Assembly (NCBI GenBank): GCA_023078555.1
Contig: CM041197.1
Location: 6,035,810 to 6,099,809 of the forward strand
Direction of reading: 5' to 3'
Length of the DNA: 64,000 nucleotides
DNA from: Ulva prolifera
Taxonomy: Eukaryota > Chlorophyta > Ulvophyceae > Ulvales > Ulvaceae
Within the stretch, counting starts at the first letter, position 1, and each line of letters opens with the position of its first letter. Of this stretch, positions 62,890 to 64,000 are shown in pieces. The position numbers and the translations under genes are program-made. The notes under the pieces are model-generated. The model was not told where the DNA came from. It did not search any database and saw only the letters and a program-made list of their open reading frames with translations.

Positions 62890-64000
62890 TTGCATTCTAG
62901 CTGTTGTGTAGTCCACATTCTTCAAAAACTGTGTACTTTCGGAGAAGACATGCATGGGAGGGCCTTTACACACCGCGCTCATTTCATCATGTTGTATACA
63001 TACATATCATGCCAATGTGTGTCAGATGGGAAATTTTCATTGACCTCGTGCCCGCGTGCATTCCTACTAGTGTGTAGACCACGTTCTGCGAAAACTGTGT
63101 ACTTTCGAAGCAGGCAGGCCTGGGAGTACCTTTACATCGACGCGCTCATTTCTACATGTTGTATACATACATATAATGTTAATGTGTGTCAGATATACTG
63201 ATTTACATTGAGCCCATGCCTGCTTGCATTCTAGCTGTTGTGTAGTCCACGTTCTTCAAAAACTGTGTACTTTCGGAGAAGACATGCATGGGAGGTCCTT
63301 TACACGCCGCGCTCATTTCTTCATGTTGTATACATACATATCATGCCAATGTGTGTCAGACGGAAAATTTTCATTGTCCTCGTGCCCGCGTGCATTCCTA
63401 CTAGTGTGTAGACCACGATCTTCAAAAACTGTGTACTTTCGAAGCTGGCAGGCATGGGAGTACGTTTACATTGGCGCGCTCACTTCTACATGTTGTATAC
63501 ATACATATCATGCCAATGTGTGTCAGATATACTGATTTACATTGAGCCCATGCCTGCTTGCATTCTAGCTGTTGTGTAGTCCACATTCTTCAAAAACTGT
63601 GTACTTTCGGAGAAGACATGCATGGGAGGGCCTTTACACACCGCGCTCATTTCTTCATGCTGTATACATACATATCATGCCAATGTGTGCCAGACGGAAA
63701 ATTTTCATTGTCCTCGTGCCCGCGTGCATTCCTACTAGTGTGTAGACCACGATCTTCAAAAACTGTGTACTTTCGAAGCTGGCAGGCATGGGAGTACGTT
63801 TACATTGGCGCGCTCACTTCTACATGTTGTATACATACATATCATGCCAATGTTTGTCAGATATACTGATTTACATTGAGCCCATGCCTGCTTGCATTCT
63901 AGCTGTTGTGTAGTCCACGTTCTTCAAAAACTGTGTACTTTCGGAGAAGACATGCATGGGAGGTCCTTTACACGCCGCGCTCATTTCTTCATGTTGTATA
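62890..64000 (-). repeat. Terminal dimers c, f, g of the window
   Basis: Ordinary right-arm dimers of types c, f and g-like, then an incomplete f-type dimer cut by the window end. Local changes are catttcatcatg near 62981, ttcatgctgtatac near 63654 and gtgtgccagacgg near 63685. No array boundary is reached. Confidence 0.8.

Larger units (their letters stand above)
1..64000. repeat. Satellite DNA array, ~167-bp monomer, ~334-bp dimer
   Basis: The entire window consists of head-to-tail copies of a 166-168 bp monomer. Almost every copy carries the same landmarks: gtatgtatacaacatg, gaaatgagcgcg, cttcgaaagtacacag and ctgacacacatt, or their complements in the right arm. Two monomer classes mostly alternate, so equivalent bases recur every 333-335 bp. 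I read the window from end to end and found no unrelated insertion, transposon, microsatellite tract or gene. Copies usually differ by a few substitutions, and small indels are rare. This organisation is typical of eukaryotic centromeric or pericentromeric heterochromatin; that location is inferred. The family is not recognised. Confidence 0.98.
28560..64000 (-). repeat. Right arm of array, reverse orientation
   Basis: From here to the end every monomer is the reverse complement of the left-arm orientation (landmark catgttgtatacatacatat on the plus strand). The arm contains about 212 monomers. Its first 8 kb is mosaic and shares private variants with the left arm; beyond about 46 kb it is dominated by its own HORs. 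The window ends inside a monomer, so the array continues to the right. There is no second orientation switch. Confidence 0.97.

Noticed and set aside
31..63869. Open reading frames of about 60-115 codons on both strands, repeated throughout (for example 31-342 minus, 58544-58891 plus)
   Set aside because: They recur at satellite spacing, overlap each other on both strands and end at stops fixed in the repeat. The 334-bp dimer is not a multiple of three, so no frame continues through the array. No protein family, start context or codon bias is recognisable.
1..64000. CRISPR array
   Set aside because: Repeats are contiguous 167-bp units with no unique spacers, and no cas-like genes are present.
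1..64000. Human-type alpha satellite or another named satellite family
   Set aside because: The monomer length is close to the 171 bp of alpha satellite, but I see no alphoid sequence similarity beyond the imperfect CENP-B-like motif. I recognise no other family, so none is claimed.
1..64000. Telomeric repeats, rRNA, tRNA or other RNA genes
   Set aside because: No telomere-like short repeat, no rRNA or tRNA landmark, and no non-satellite sequence was found at either end or at any junction.

Overview
The whole 64 kb window is one uninterrupted tandem satellite DNA array. I see no gene, RNA gene, transposon or unique sequence. The basic monomer is about 166-168 bp. Two diverged monomer classes, called X and Y here, mostly alternate to give a 334-bp dimer, so the window holds roughly 380 monomers. 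Uniform copies, alternating classes and multi-kilobase higher-order repeats (HORs) point to nuclear heterochromatin of a eukaryote, most likely centromeric or pericentromeric. I do not recognise the family and cannot name the organism. A hand count of one X monomer gives about 45% GC and 7 CpGs against about 8 expected, so CpG is not depleted as it is in heavily CpG-methylated genomes.

Layout. From 1 to 28543 all monomers read in one orientation (left arm). At 28544-28559 there is a 16-bp filler, a copy of 28487-28502, and from 28560 to the end all monomers read in the opposite orientation (right arm). The left arm contains a 1501-bp duplication (1492-3551), a 2503-bp duplication (about 2535-6793), a 1002-bp six-monomer HOR with a nested two-copy alternation (8028-12369), a three-dimer block shared with the right arm (12380-13717), long duplications at spacings 4750, 8087, 2002 and 1002 bp (13718-25640), and a more heterogeneous block beside the junction (25641-28543). 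The right arm contains a compressed mirror image of the left arm (about 28968-36480), a mosaic stretch (37793-46002), and HORs of 1004, 1337, 3010, 2674 and 836 bp (46003-64000).

Main observations. (1) The inversion junction has a templated filler, 4-bp microhomology and in-register arms. (2) Blocks carrying private variants occur in both arms in mirrored order but at different spacing, as if an ancestral inverted duplication had later been expanded by local HOR amplification, mainly on the left. (3) One subtype carries a 17-bp motif with a single mismatch to the conserved core of the CENP-B box, overlapping an 8-bp-arm dyad. (4) HOR amplification is nested and ongoing, with hybrid monomers and patch-like conversion. 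Every open reading frame is a product of the repeat and is not annotated as a gene.
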